DNA of 64,000 nucleotides from Shinisaurus crocodilurus. Lineage: Eukaryota > Chordata > Lepidosauria > Squamata > Shinisauridae. The notes beneath the pieces were generated by a model. It searched no databases. It was given only the letters and a program-made list of their open reading frames with translations, and was not told the origin of the DNA. Positions 1 through 9,955 of the stretch are shown here, piece after piece. Within the stretch, counting starts at the first letter, position 1, and each line of letters starts with the position of its first letter. Location of the stretch: assembly GCA_021292165.1 (NCBI GenBank), contig CM037883.1, forward strand, positions 9,067,434 through 9,131,433, given 5' to 3'. A program made the translations under genes and the position numbers.

Positions 1-70
1 TGGCATGGATTTTTCTCACTTGCCTGCTGCATGCACACCACAAACATCAGATATGCAAGGAAGAAACAAA

Positions 71-303
71 TGGTGAGAGTGTTGGACTGGGACTCAGGAG
101 ATCCAGGTTCTAGTCCCCACTCAGCCATGAAAGCCACTGGGTGGCTTTGGGCCAGTCACTGACTCTCAGCTTAACCTACCTCACAGGGTTGTTGTGAGGA
201 TAAAATGGAGAGGAGGAGGAGGAGGATTATGTAAGTCACCTTGAGTTCCTTGCAGGAAAAAAGGCGGGGTATAAATATAATAAATAAAATAAAATAAAAT
301 AAA
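71..303 (+). mobile_element. Ther1/MIR-core SINE (Squam3-like), copy 1
   Basis: The copy reads from the pol III B-box-like part (GGTTCTAGTCCCCACTCAGC) through a MIR/Ther1 core (TGGGCCAGTCACTGACTCTC, then CTCACAGGGTTGTTGTGAGG) to an AT-rich AATAAA-repeat tail. The first dozen bases of the tRNA-like head are missing. Nine more copies lie in this window, which fixes the family boundaries. The name Squam3 is from memory of a Ther1-derived squamate SINE and is an inference. Confidence 0.85.
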
Positions 304-450
304 TATATATTTCAGTTGGGTTTTCAGGGGAAGGAACAATGAGAAGGAAGTGAGGAATGTGGCAAACCACACACATGCAGCACTCTGTACAAATTTTGGA
401 AATGGAAAAACAAAACAAAAAACAAACAGAATGATGAAGAATTTTCAATG

Positions 451-818
451 CATCATAGAATTAGAGGTGGGAACAGGGCTTGCAAGTCATCTAGTCCAAG
501 TCCCTTTTTGATGCAGAATATCCCCAATAGATGGTTGTCCATCCTCTACTTGAAGACATCCAAATCCAATGTGGGAGAAGCCACCTCACCACTAGCTAAT
601 TGGTTCCATTGTTGAGCTGCTTTTACTATCAAGAATCTTCTCCCAATGTTCAAACACAATCCTCCTGTAATTTAAGCCCATTAGATCTAGTCTTTCATTC
701 TGTGGCAGCAGAGAGCAAGTCTTTAACAGCCCTTCAGATACAGTATTTGAGGAGGGCTATCATGTGCCCCACTCAGTATTCTCTCCTCCTCTAGGATAAA
801 CATACATCGTTCCTTCAG
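451..818 (-). mobile_element. CR1 LINE 3' end, antisense, diverged
   Basis: In antisense this matches the CR1 3' terminus: it begins with the reverse of the tandem TCTATGAT tail, then the GGACTAGATGACTTGCAAG-type block, and continues into the C-terminal ORF2 region. It is clearly more diverged than the CR1 at 10.85-12.5 kb and belongs to an older subfamily. It has no open frame. Confidence 0.7.
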
Positions 819-839
819 TTCCACTTTGGAAATAAGATC

Positions 840-932
840 AGGGTTACAATCTTATTCACAGTCACACAGGAGTAGGTATTACTGAACTCAGCAGGCCTTA
901 CAGTTCAGTAAATGTGCATAGGATAGGACTCA
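840..932. repeat. Foldback MITE of the GCAATCCTATGC type, diverged copy
   Basis: This is a short palindromic repeat in which an antisense half (TTACAATCTTATTCAC) leads to a sense half ending GTGCATAGGATAGGAC. Better copies occur at 16.83-17.08 kb and 42.64-42.73 kb. The family resembles a non-autonomous foldback DNA element common in squamates. No transposase is seen, so the superfamily is open. Confidence 0.45.
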
Positions 933-1131
933 AAGTAATTGAAAACCAGAATTTGATGGGTTTTTTCTAAGGGGGGGGGGAATCCCATGATTATTTTTTT
1001 TATACCATCCCTAACCCTGGAACACAACTTGAAGGCCAGTGTTATAAGCAGAACACAATTTGAGAGTCCAGTCAGACTTTCTTTAACCTAAATGTATATG
1101 ATTGCTATATGCCTGGCCCCTGGCTCTCTTT

Positions 1132-1160
1132 GTAGTCAAGCTACAATGTAGCTTGACTAC
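1132..1160. repeat. Perfect 14-bp palindrome next to a SINE
   Basis: Two perfectly complementary 14-base arms (1132-1145 and 1147-1160) are separated by one base. The right arm ends exactly where the SINE at 1161 begins. Confidence 0.9.
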
Positions 1161-1406
1161 AGAGCCAGTGTAGCGTAGTGGTGAGAGAGTGTTGGACTGG
1201 GACTTGGGAGATGCAGGTTCTAGTCCCCGCTCAGCCATGAAACTCACTGGGTGACTTTGGGCCAGTCACTGACTCTCAGCCTAACCTACCTCACAGGGTT
1301 GTTGTGAGGAAAGGATAAAATGGAGAGGAGGAGGATTATTATGTAAGCTGCCTTGGGTTCCTTGCAGGAAAAAAGGCAGGGTATAAATATAATAAATAAA
1401 TAAAGC
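1161..1406 (+). mobile_element. Ther1/MIR-core SINE (Squam3-like), copy 2, full length
   Basis: Full-length copy starting AGAGCCAGTGTAGCGTAGTG, the tRNA-like head with an A-box region. It runs through the MIR-type core and the CCTTGGGTTCCTTGCAGG 3' block to an AATAAA-rich tail. A perfect palindrome abuts its 5' end. Confidence 0.88.
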
Positions 1407-1409
1407 TGT

Positions 1410-2460
1410 AAGGTCAGATTTTTAGTCAATTACTTTTATTATGCAAATTATAAACAAGTAAGCATTTCTTCAGGCTACAGGTAGTATCTTCATGCAGCCT
1501 AAAGACACAAAAGTTTTAGGTAAGATTTGCATAATACAGTACCTGGTAAGCTTCAGATAGTTCCTTGGGTTAGAAATGAACACTGCCTATTACAGCCCAC
1601 CCTTCTCAAGCTGAGCAGGCTACCAAGTCCCTCCCTTTCCATGGGGTCACTGTGGCATAACCCCACAATTCAGTTCCCTGGTGTATGTCTGCTTTAGTAT
1701 ATTTAGTGAGTATAGAATGTTGAACTGAGTGGGTGTGGTTTTTGATGTCTTAGAAAGGGTGTGGGGAGGAGTATATAAGGAGTGTTTGAGTGATGTCAGA
1801 GTTAGTCGGGTTAGTCTGTTATGGGAGAGTGTTTGGAGTGTGGGGAGAGTTGGGAGTTAGGTTAGATGGATTATTCGTGTCTTGTCAGGAGTTTTGAGAT
1901 AAATCAGTGCTTGTATGAGGAGTGAAAGTATTTAGAATTATAGGGACTTAGGTTAATTAGAAAGTGTTTGGTGTATAGGCAGGTTTAAAGTTATTTTCTG
2001 GAACTAAGATTTTGAGAATTAAAATAAACTTATTTTTATTTTGTTTGCTACCCAAATCCTACGTGTCAGCTTGGTGTTATTAACCTGCATTACTTTTAAA
2101 TCTACACACACACACCTTTGTACCCACAGTATCATAAATTTAAGCTAGATCCTTAATAACCAGTATTAATATTTTCCCTCATTAGTAGGGGAAAGGTTTC
2201 GTTTGACCCTCCCCTCAGGTTTTTAAGTGTTGATGCTTAGCCTGAGAAGGGTTTATGCGGAGGATCTTAAAGTGTAAGGGACCTTGTCATCGCAGTCACC
2301 TCCCTGGCTGCAAGTCCCTTTGAGTGGTGTGTGACTCTGGGTTCCCCCTCCCTTTCCATCTGACACCTAACTGTTGGGTCTTGTATTCCCACCCCCACCT
2401 CTTCTTTAGGAGCCTGCATCCCCTGGGTTCTTAGGGCCCAGCTTGGCTGTTCTCTGAAGG
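1410..2460 (+). mobile_element. Unclassified region with LTR-like signals
   Basis: Around 1770 there is a TATA-like GAGTATATAAGG. About 250 bases further on there is AATAAA (near 2023), followed by a T-rich stretch and a tail ending near 2090 in CCTGCA. This order (TATA, then polyA signal, then a short U5-like end) fits a solo LTR on the plus strand from about 1680 to 2092. I could not find clear terminal TG/CA ends or a target duplication, so the call is weak. The remainder, including 1420-1680 and 2100-2460, has no recognisable content apart from the flank of the acidic-ORF repeat on the right. Confidence 0.3.
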
Positions 2461-2461
2461 G

Positions 2462-2622
2462 TTAGATGGCAGCTGAGTTTCCTCCACTCTGTCCCTGCTT
2501 TTCACCAGTCTCTTGCTCCCACATCCTTGGCACCTCAACAACATCTTCTACCTCCCCTTCCCCATCTGACTCAGAATCAGTTCTCATGTCATCTTGGGGC
2601 AAATCTGCAGAGCTATGGGCCC
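2462..2622 (-). pseudogene. Acidic-ORF repeat, copy A (unidentified retroelement fragment)
   Basis: The minus strand reads about 50 codons ending at a TAA whose complement is at 2462-2464. The peptide is rich in Asp/Glu/Ser, with a core resembling TDSESDGEGEVED followed by VPR. A second locus at 4804-4935 encodes a similar peptide (NSDSNEDGEEEVE followed by EPR), and both are preceded by the same GGGCCCA-containing nucleotide block. Conservation of the reading frame between two diverged copies suggests a formerly coding repeat, perhaps the end of a retroelement gene. I do not recognise the family. Confidence 0.45.
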
Positions 2623-2624
2623 AA

Positions 2625-4430
2625 TCTCTACAGTGATGTTATACAAAGCACAACATTTGTTTTCCATTTGTGATGTACAGTGAGTGCAACCCTATCCTAT
2701 TCAAAAATAAGACCCATTGAGTTGATAATAAATGTGTCTTAAGATTTCAGTCTAAAATAATGTTTAAAAAATCCAGAGAGACACCACATCTATATTATAT
2801 ATTCAAATAAAGCTAGCTATATAATTTTAATCTTTCACGGAATGTATGTGTGTGGAGATTATCCTTTTCATTTTTAAAAATCATGGTATATGATTGGAAT
2901 GCCTCCATGTCTGTTTACCTGTCTTGGCTTGCTATTTAGTTTACTTCATTTCCGCTTCAGTTTTAAATGGCAAAGAATAGAAAATACACGCTTTACACAA
3001 TTTTCCATAAATTTATTATAAGCTTGTCACCCGGGTACAAGGCATGCAGAGGAGGAGGTCTATCCAGTGTGCATTTGGTTTAATTGGATTTTATCCAAGG
3101 TGGCTACGGGACCATATTTCCTCCACATATGAAATGCATGAAAGTCAAATAAAGAATGTTGATAGCTTTATAAAATCGGAAATCAATGTGCTTCTCTTCG
3201 TTACGCCAAGCCAGTAAAGGTTCAGCAGCTGCAAACAGAAAACACAGTGATCATATCAACTTCTAAAGGCAATAAACATATAATTTAGAAGATTTTCTTT
3301 TAAATTGAAAGCTTTTGTATGATGACTTTTCACTTCTTTTTTATTAGATTTCCAGTTTACTTCTTTCAGAGAAAATAAGCAGCCTCTTGAATTTCTTGAG
3401 TCTGGATACAACCACATATGTCCCTTTGAATGGAAGATTTTGCTTTTCACTACACCATTTTTCTCGCCCTCTCCTTGTGTACCACTCCTTTATTTATCAA
3501 TCTGCAAAGATGAAATTGGAGGCATGAACTCATCCGAGTTACAGGGATCAACGATGTGAAATGGAGTGGGGAAAAGAACCTGAAATGTTAAATGAAAAGT
3601 TGGGCAAGAGTTTGCATAAGCTAAACACTTATTTCAAAGTGTGTGAGTTTCAAATTCCTAGCCATTTTCTTAACAGAAAAAGAAATGCTTGAGGAATTCA
3701 GTCTTTATGAATTCGAATACCAACTGTCCTTGTCCAGCCAAGGTATTGAAAATTTGGGGCACTTCATTTCAAAACTAGATATGCGATATTAGTTTGTTTC
3801 ACAAGCTTAATTTTCCATCATCCTGCATTCAGAAGCACCTTCATCTAACAGAGGGCGGGAAACCTTTTCAGCCCTACTGCCAAATTGCAAAATGGGAAAG
3901 GGATCAGGGGGCATATTCCCTCTGCAGGTGGGGGCCAAAGGCAGAGTGGGCAAATGTGATTATTAATAACTTAAGCCTGCTCAGAAGTAACCAAGAGAAG
4001 CATATCAACTCAGAAGTAAGCAGGACCGAGTCACACAGCAGCACTTTCAAATAGCATCCCAGCCTCTGCATGGCTACTCACAAGAATCAGGCCTGCTGCC
4101 TGCAAAATGTGCACTCCAGTTCAATGCAGCCGGTTCTCCTGTCTGCAAAATGCAGGGCTCCTAATCTTTGCAAGGTATCTAAGTGTTACTTGCCTTCAAA
4201 TACCCTTTTATCATTGACCAGAGATAACAGCTAAATGAGCTTGGAGGCCTGATGGAGACAAACACACACCCGCCCAGGGCTGCATCCAGGCTGTGGGCTG
4301 GATGTTCCCCATTCATGAACTAATCACTGGCCAAGATCAGACCCTGAAGGAGAATTGTCCTCATCCGCCAAGGAGATGCAGGTGTCCAGGTTGCTTCTCC
4401 CCCTCCCCTTTTGGAGTTCAGCACAAGAAT
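2625..4430. other. Stretch without recognised genes
   Basis: Bases 2680-2745 resemble half of the foldback MITE (GCAACCCTATCCTATTC). Bases 3966-4020 hold a short CTCAGAAGTAA-containing piece of the same family. Open frames are short and not convincing. Otherwise I see nothing. Confidence 0.5.
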
Positions 4431-5280
4431 GTTTTTGTTTGTCTGTCTGTTTGTTTCCCCCCCCCAATCAACAGGCTTTATTATGTTAAATTGACTTCAG
4501 GTTACAATAACAAAAGAAACAAGCTGTGTTAGCTTTCTGTAGAATAAGTTCATTAATACAATATGACCCAGTTGAAAGTTGATTTCAGACTAATTAGAAT
4601 TAGTTAATACCCTCCCCAGTAACCAAAATCCTAACACACACACCCCAACCAAACTCTTAAGGCTCAGCACTTTTCACTCTTCCTCATTTATCTTCCCTGC
4701 TTAATTGCTATCTCACTCTTGGATCTATCACACCCATGTCCCACTCCTGCTCTTCTTCAGAAAGGCTCTGGTTTCCCATGGTTTCAGGAACAGCTAGACT
4801 CTCTCATCCCTCCTCGCTTATCTCTATTTCTTCTGTCCTTGGCTCTTCAGTCTCTACTTCCTCCTCCCCATCTTCATTTGAATCAGAATTCTCATATATC
4901 CTTCCGAGGCTGCTCTGCAGAACTAGTGGGCCCAATCCCTACATCAGTCTTCCAGCATCCAGGCCTTGCTGCCCGGGCTGGAGGCCTTGAAAAAGAGCCA
5001 GGTGGAACCAAGCCCAAAGAGGATCCCTTAAAAAAGGAGGATCCCGGATCTCCAGGTCTGATGCAAGACCTCACAACACCTTAGGTGGGAGGTTGTGCTG
5101 CTGGTGTCTCTTCTCCCTGCCACCCGGCTCAGATGGTACCAGCCTGGGTGGGCAGACTTGATTCTGACTGACAGTCCTTGAGGTATTTTACTAAGAAGCT
5201 TCCACCAGCAGCTCCTGACACCTATGCAGTGCATCTGAAAGAACAGAAGCATTCCTACACAAGCAAACCCTTGTTTGGTT
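4430..5280 (-). mobile_element. Acidic-ORF repeat, copy B
   Basis: This is the second copy of the repeat seen at 2.3-2.65 kb. The minus strand at 4804-4935 reads an acidic peptide (NSDSNEDGEEEVE core) ending in a TGA. Shared nucleotide blocks continue on both sides (for example GGGCCCAATCCCTACA near 4930). The poly-C run at about 4457 followed by a TTTATTATG stretch could be the antisense 3' end of the element. The open frame on the plus strand over 4719-5084 is an opposite-strand shadow. The class is unknown; an LTR retroelement is one possibility. Confidence 0.4.
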
Positions 5281-6044
5281 CTGTGCTATGTTTCCTGCAC
5301 AGACCATAATCATACAGCAAACAAAATCCGCCACCAGATCAATGGCTCTCATTAGATAGCTGTCTTTTTGCTTAATGCCATTAATTTAATCTGTTTAGAA
5401 ATCCTTATTAACCATTAGTCAATTAAAGTCATGGCAGTTATATAGATTAGATAAACCTGTGTGAGAGCTTGAGATAGATTAAGTGATTATCATGCAAGAT
5501 TCCATTAGTTACAAAAGAAGAACTGAAGTTCATTGTGCCCTTCGGAGTTTTGATGGCAAAAGTGTTCACACAACTATGGCTGACAGTACTCCAAATTCCG
5601 CACCATTGGTAGAGTAGAGCCAAAACTACTCCATTACCTCTCTTTTTTTCTTTTTCTTTCTTTTTTTTTCATTCTCATGACTGTTGAACAATGATGCCCA
5701 TTTTCAGCCATTTGGGGACATTTGTTGCAAACACATCACCATAGTTTTGTTTCTCGGCTTCCTTGCAAATATCAGGTGTGGTTTAACTGAGAATGTACTC
5801 TATCCACTCTTTTCTTTTCTTTCTTTGTTCTTGAAGGGGCGGGAATGACAGCAGAGCCCCGTGTGTGCGAGATGGGAGATTAAAAAATCCTGTTCCCGTG
5901 TGTAGACGCCCATAAATCCACACACAGAAGTTCAGATCTTTCTCTCCCTCTCTCTCTGCGCAGCGTGCAGCGTTTCCGTTGCAAACAGCCAGCCAGCTCC
6001 TGTAATCCGACTCCAGCTGCCAGCTCCCCCGTTTGCAGATTCCA
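5280..6044. other. Unassigned sequence left of a possible LTR
   Basis: A CT-rich tract lies at 5638-5670. Bases 5800-6044 are GC-richer than the surroundings and, on the minus strand, would directly follow the LTR candidate at 6045-6508 as leader sequence. The minus-strand open frame of 89 codons at 5783-6052 resembles no gag protein I know. Confidence 0.35.
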
Positions 6045-6508
6045 TGTAGCAAAGAAATAACTCTGTAACTGCACAGGTCTATTCTACCTGTTTATTTACT
6101 TTAGCAAGTAATATTCTACAGAGTATACATTCCTAGTTACAGTCCATGTGCAGAGTACAATGCATAGCAAGCATTTATTCCAGTGGAGCAAGGTTGGCTT
6201 TACTCCACCCAGCAAAGACGTTACATGGTTGCATAAGTCCAGCAAGCAAAAGTCAGAAGAAAAGAGTGAAGAAGAGAGAACAGTTCTGCTTCTCTCTAAA
6301 ATGGATCCAGACAGAAAAACAAGTCAGTACGTCACCAGAAAGCATAAACCATGTGACAGGCTCATACTGTTTCCCAGGCTTAGCTCCCATGAGAACCAAC
6401 ACGGGAAATAGGAGACAAAACATAACCTGTTTACCAGCTACCGTATTCTGTTCCTTCCATGTTGTAAACAATGTGCTGCAGCTTGTGAATGTGATACAGA
6501 TCACAACA
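6045..6508 (-). mobile_element. Candidate LTR, antisense
   Basis: Read on the minus strand, this 464-base unit starts TGTTGTGATC and ends TTTGCTACA, the TG...CA ends expected of an LTR. An AATAAA (in AGTAAATAAACAGG) lies about 65 bases from its 3' end. The bases that follow on the minus strand start TGGAATCTG, and a TGG just after the LTR is the usual start of a primer-binding site. No matching second LTR or target duplication was found, so it may be a lone or truncated copy. Confidence 0.4.
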
Positions 6509-6528
6509 GTTCTCCCTAGAGGAGATCG

Positions 6529-6911
6529 TAGGGATGTATGAGAATTTCATTTTTGCTTGCAAAACATGTGAGTGTGCCCTGTTCCAAGCCTTGAATGCGA
6601 TCTGTGCCACATTCCCAGATCGTCCCCCCCCTCAAATTTCCTAATCTGTGCAAATCCACCACCACCACCCCGCAGACTGAAAGCCCCACTTTATTCTATG
6701 GAGGAAAGTTGCAGAAACATGGGGAAATCTATGTAAATTTGGGGAAATCTGTGCAAATTTCACATTCAGTCACTGCTCGATTTACACAATTCTCCTGTCT
6801 GTGCAGAGCGAGCAGACATCACAAATGTGAACAAGGATCGGGCATGAGATGAGCTGCGATGACTTCAGAGAATCCTAGTGATCTCAAATATTGTTCATTC
6901 ACTCATCCCTA
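6529..6911 (+). mobile_element. hAT-like MITE (TAGGGATG ends), 383 bp
   Basis: The element begins TAGGGATGTATGAGAATTTC and ends CACTCATCCCTA, so the outer bases form inverted repeats. A closely similar copy of 381 bp lies at 58160-58540 with the same internal order (AAAACATG, then GCCC blocks, then CAAATTTC). It carries no transposase. The assignment to hAT rests on the look of the ends and is tentative because I could not define an 8-bp target duplication. Confidence 0.6.
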
Positions 6912-6948
6912 GACCCTCCCTCTTAACTACTGGCTTCTCTTCAGGGAA

Positions 6949-6990
6949 ACAACAACAACAAGAAGAAGAAGAACAACAACAACAACAACA
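6949..6990 (+). repeat. (AAC)n/(AAG)n microsatellite
   Basis: A short tract of AAC, then AAG, then AAC triplets. Confidence 0.9.
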
Positions 6991-7124
6991 AACTTCTAGA
7001 CAACTGGATTAACTGACTGGCAATTGTTTTGGTGGTCCTGCTTCTTGTTTCAATCCCCTGCTTCTTCTTTGCCCTCAGTGTTGGTGGTGGCTTGGTCCCA
7101 TAACCATTTGTGACTATTTCTCAC

Positions 7125-7335
7125 TCATAGACCACTGCCCATGGCTCAGTGGGAAAGCCAAAGGCCCCAGGTTCAATCCCCAGCAACTCCATATAAGTTC
7201 CCAGGGATGGAGGAGCTGCTGATGGTGAAGACCTTCACCTGAGATCCAGGAGAGCCATTGCCAGTCAACACAGACAGTACTGGTCTAAATGGTGAATTAA
7301 TCAGACCTGGAATAAAGCAGTTTCCTATGCTCACA
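7125..7335 (+). mobile_element. tRNA-derived SINE, second family, copy 1
   Basis: The head ATGGCTCAGTGGGAAAGCC resembles a tRNA A box, and CCAGGTTCAATCCCCAGC resembles the B box/T-arm. The body contains GGAGAGCCATTGCCAGTCA, and the end is CAGTTTCCTATGCTC. Three further copies lie at 19.0, 21.8 and 26.3 kb. It is distinct from the MIR-core SINE. Confidence 0.75.
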
Positions 7336-7545
7336 CTGCTGTTTAATCTAATTAGCTGTGGCAACCCATGTGGTTTTGCTTACAAGCATCCATAAAGTCA
7401 CCGACAAAGCCATGTGAGTCACCATAGCCAACTAGGATTAATGTTGGCAATGAGGACAAAGACAATGAGGGCCAAGAAGAAAGAGTAATATGGCACCAAG
7501 AAACAGCAGCATCTATTGAAACTGCATTAATGGCATCAAGACAAT

Positions 7546-7793
7546 GAGAGCCAGTGTGGTGTAGTGGTTAGAGTGTTGGACTAGGACTTGGGAGACCTGG
7601 GTTCTAGTCCCCACTCGGCCATGAAGCCCAGGTGACTTTGGGCGAGTCATTGACTCAGCCTGACTTACCTCACAGGGTTGTTGTGAGGATAAAATGGAGA
7701 GGAAAAGAGCCTTGTAAGCCACCTTGGGTTCCTTGCAAGAGGGGGCGGGGGAAGGTGGGATATAAATGTAATGTAATAATAATAAATAAAACA
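7546..7793 (+). mobile_element. Ther1/MIR-core SINE (Squam3-like), copy 3
   Basis: A full-length copy from GAGAGCCAGTGTGGTGTAGT to the AATAAATAAA tail. ACAAT occurs directly before the head and again after the tail, a possible short target duplication. A 3-base deletion lies in the core (GAAGCCCAGGTGAC). Confidence 0.88.
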
Positions 7794-7921
7794 ATATAAA
7801 TTATGAGCAAGATGGTGTGTGTGTTGGGGAGGTTGAAAATCTTCAAGTCTTTCATTTTAACTTGAAGTGAAAGTCAAAATGAGAGAATATTCAGCTCAGC
7901 CCTCAACAGAGTATGGTTTTG

Positions 7922-7924
<3 letters not shown>

Positions 7925-7956
<32 letters not shown>
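7925..7956 (+). repeat. (GT)n microsatellite
   Basis: Sixteen uninterrupted GT units. Confidence 0.97.
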
Positions 7957-7959
<3 letters not shown>

Positions 7960-8348
7960 AATGACTGCTGCATAAGTCTAAAAGCCAGCAATTTACTGGT
8001 GTGTTACTTACATTAAATAAACTCATTACACTAGCTATGAGCACTCAAATGTAAATAGGTCAATAGTCTGAAATTGTAATTGATATCAGAACTTGCAAAA
8101 GAGATTTGCAGCACTAGAAGGTTAGTCCTTTTCCTAAGAAAGGCAAATCTGTCAATTTTGGTTCCACTCAGTTTCTTGTTCAGCCAATATATATATAAAC
8201 AGAGAGAGGGGGTGGGGGAGGTGTGTAAAGCAGCACAACATCAAAGCAATAAGGAGACTCTGTGGATCCACTATGGATGCAGTCAGTCTTAAGTTAAAAT
8301 ATATAAGAAAGATAGACTAACGACAGAGTAATTTCCAAATATATTTAG
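7957..8348. other. Stretch without recognised features
   Basis: AT-rich sequence with a (TA)5 run near 8190. I see nothing else, although the right part (8290-8348) may belong to the Penelope-like remnant. Confidence 0.4.
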
Positions 8349-8664
8349 AGCTATACATTTTGGCTTCTGCCCTCATCAGTAGCTGTGATGCTGAATGGAT
8401 ACCAGGAATGTCAGTTTGGAATGCTGTGAAATGGAAATTCCTAAGGAGAACAAAACAAAAGTTTAATTAGAACAAAGTTTATGCATTGTCCTCCAGATTA
8501 AGGCCATATGGACTAAGGGGTCTGAGTTTGTAGACCCAGAAGTTTTCCTTTCTGTCAAGCATCTCAACAAAGGACAGTGGCATGCCTGACCGAAGGAAAA
8601 CTTCTGGATCTACAGACTCAGAAGAAATCTTAGTCCATATGACCTTAATCTGGAGGACAATTCA
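8320..8664 (-). mobile_element. Penelope-like element remnant with inverted duplication
   Basis: On the minus strand, 8587 down to 8484 encodes a peptide with the core RKENFWVYKL, then SPYGLN. This looks like the C-terminal end of the GIY-YIG endonuclease of Penelope-like retroelements, where an aromatic WxxKL and a PxGLN motif are usual. The plus strand at 8593-8661 encodes the same end again (KENFWIYRL, then SPYDLN). The two copies face each other and form a hairpin with arms at 8485-8550 and 8593-8661. The minus-strand 3' flank continues to about 8320 and holds a hammerhead-like motif. Inverted and tandem arrangements are typical of Penelope-like elements. The family call rests on motif recognition only. 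Confidence 0.55.
8349..8384 (-). ncRNA. Hammerhead-ribozyme-like motif, degenerate
   Basis: Read on the minus strand the order is AGCTA, CTGATGA, GGGC AGAA GCC, AAAA, TGTA, TAGCT. CTGATGA is the invariant first core. GGC/GCC with an AGAA loop would form stem II. The A-run replaces the usual GAAA, with the G changed to A. GTA would be the cleavage triplet, and AGCTA/TAGCT closes stem I. A very short stem III is usual for hammerheads in Penelope-like elements. The changed G would be expected to abolish activity, so this is a relic at best. Confidence 0.4.
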
Positions 8665-8954
8665 TTAGCTTTATACTAGTCACAGGACAGAGCCTGGCAG
8701 ATTTTGGTGGGTCCGAGTGGAGCTGAAAAAGTTTTGACAGATCAAGAAGTGGAGCCTAATAGATCGTGGTGTAGAGCTAATAGAGGGGAAAGTAAACAGT
8801 CTAGCTCAAAATGCCTAGCTTATTCCACAAAACACCTGACCTAGGTATGTATGAGGAATCTGACATGGGGATGACTTGACTTGGCCCTGCAGATTCCATT
8901 CTGTCAATCCTGCACCTCTGCCAACTCGATCTGATGCAAGCCGCGCCAGCACGC

Positions 8955-9430
8955 GGACTTCCATTTTTTAAAAAATTGCTGCAATTTGCATTTGTTTGTT
9001 TTTAAAAAGCCGGGGAAATTTGCACAAAATGTGTGCCTACGCTTTGCAGAAATTTGCACAAATTGTGGAACGGAAGCCCAAATTCAGCACAAATCTGAAA
9101 TTAACTGTCATAAAGTCAAGCTGGCCAAGCTGGAGCATGTGCAGATGCAGTGAGAGGAGGATGCTTCCATACTTCTGATGTTAAATGCTACAACATCAAC
9201 AATTCGAATCTAATGAGTTGGCCCCAATTTGTGCAAGTCATGATTTGCGCAAATTGCACTAGAGATATGCAGTTCTCAGCTCCAGATTTGCACACATATT
9301 TTGAGCAATTTTGTGGAAGTTGAACCTGCCCCCTGCCCTGACTCGGCCCGCTTTGGCTGCCAAGTTGGAAATGCGTCAAAAGTCCTTTGAGCTCAAATGG
9401 AACAAGTTTTCCAGTGTCACATATCCCTAG
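8955..9430. mobile_element. hAT-like MITE, diverged (right end CATATCCCTAG)
   Basis: The sequence is rich in AAATTTGCACAAA-type motifs on both strands and ends CACATATCCCTAG at 9430, matching the right terminus of the TAGGGATG elements. The left end is not clear. The element contains self-complementary stretches and no coding frame. Confidence 0.4.
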
Positions 9431-9542
9431 GGTGATCCCAAATCAAAGATTAGAATACAAATTGGGAGGTTAAAAAATAGACAAATTTAAGGGTAACAAT
9501 ATACCATATGAAGCTATCCACTCACTTACAATCTCACTCAGT

Positions 9543-9955
9543 TATAGCGCTATGCAGGCCTTTGCCTGTTCATGTGTTGGACTAAAGTGGGGAGGGGGAT
9601 GTGGGGGTGTAGATAAGCTCCACCCCCAATACCCCCACATGATTGGCTGCCAGTTAGACCTTTGAACATGGAGCGTGAAGGTCAGAAAAGGATTCCATGG
9701 GTGGGTTCAGCTGAATGTGCTTACAGAACCCTGATAAAGAAGGGTTCCCCTGATTACAGAAGCTCTGTAAATGCTTTCAGCTAAATGCACTTACAGAGCT
9801 CTTTTCAGACCTTCATAATCAATGCACAAAGGTTTAACCAGCAGCCAGGTACATGGGAATGTTGGAGGCAGGGCTTATACATTATCTGTACGCCCATGTC
9901 CTCCTTCCCACTTTAGCCCTACATGCGAGCAGCTAAATGCCTGCATAGGTCTTAA
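9543..9955. repeat. Foldback element with about 45-bp inverted arms
   Basis: Left arm 9551-9595 (starting TATGCAGGC and holding GGACTAAAGTGGG) is matched in reverse complement by right arm 9903-9947 (CCCACTTTAGCCC ... GCCTGCATA). Further inward there are secondary inverted matches. Length and structure suggest a non-autonomous DNA transposon. No other copy was seen in the window. Confidence 0.5.

Noticed and set aside
1161..1230. tRNA gene at the head of the SINEs
   Set aside because: A- and B-box-like motifs are present, but no cloverleaf acceptor stem forms and the unit continues into a MIR-type core in ten copies.
4719..5084. 121-codon plus-strand frame
   Set aside because: It is the opposite-strand shadow of the acidic-ORF repeat, whose minus-strand frame is the one shared between the two copies.
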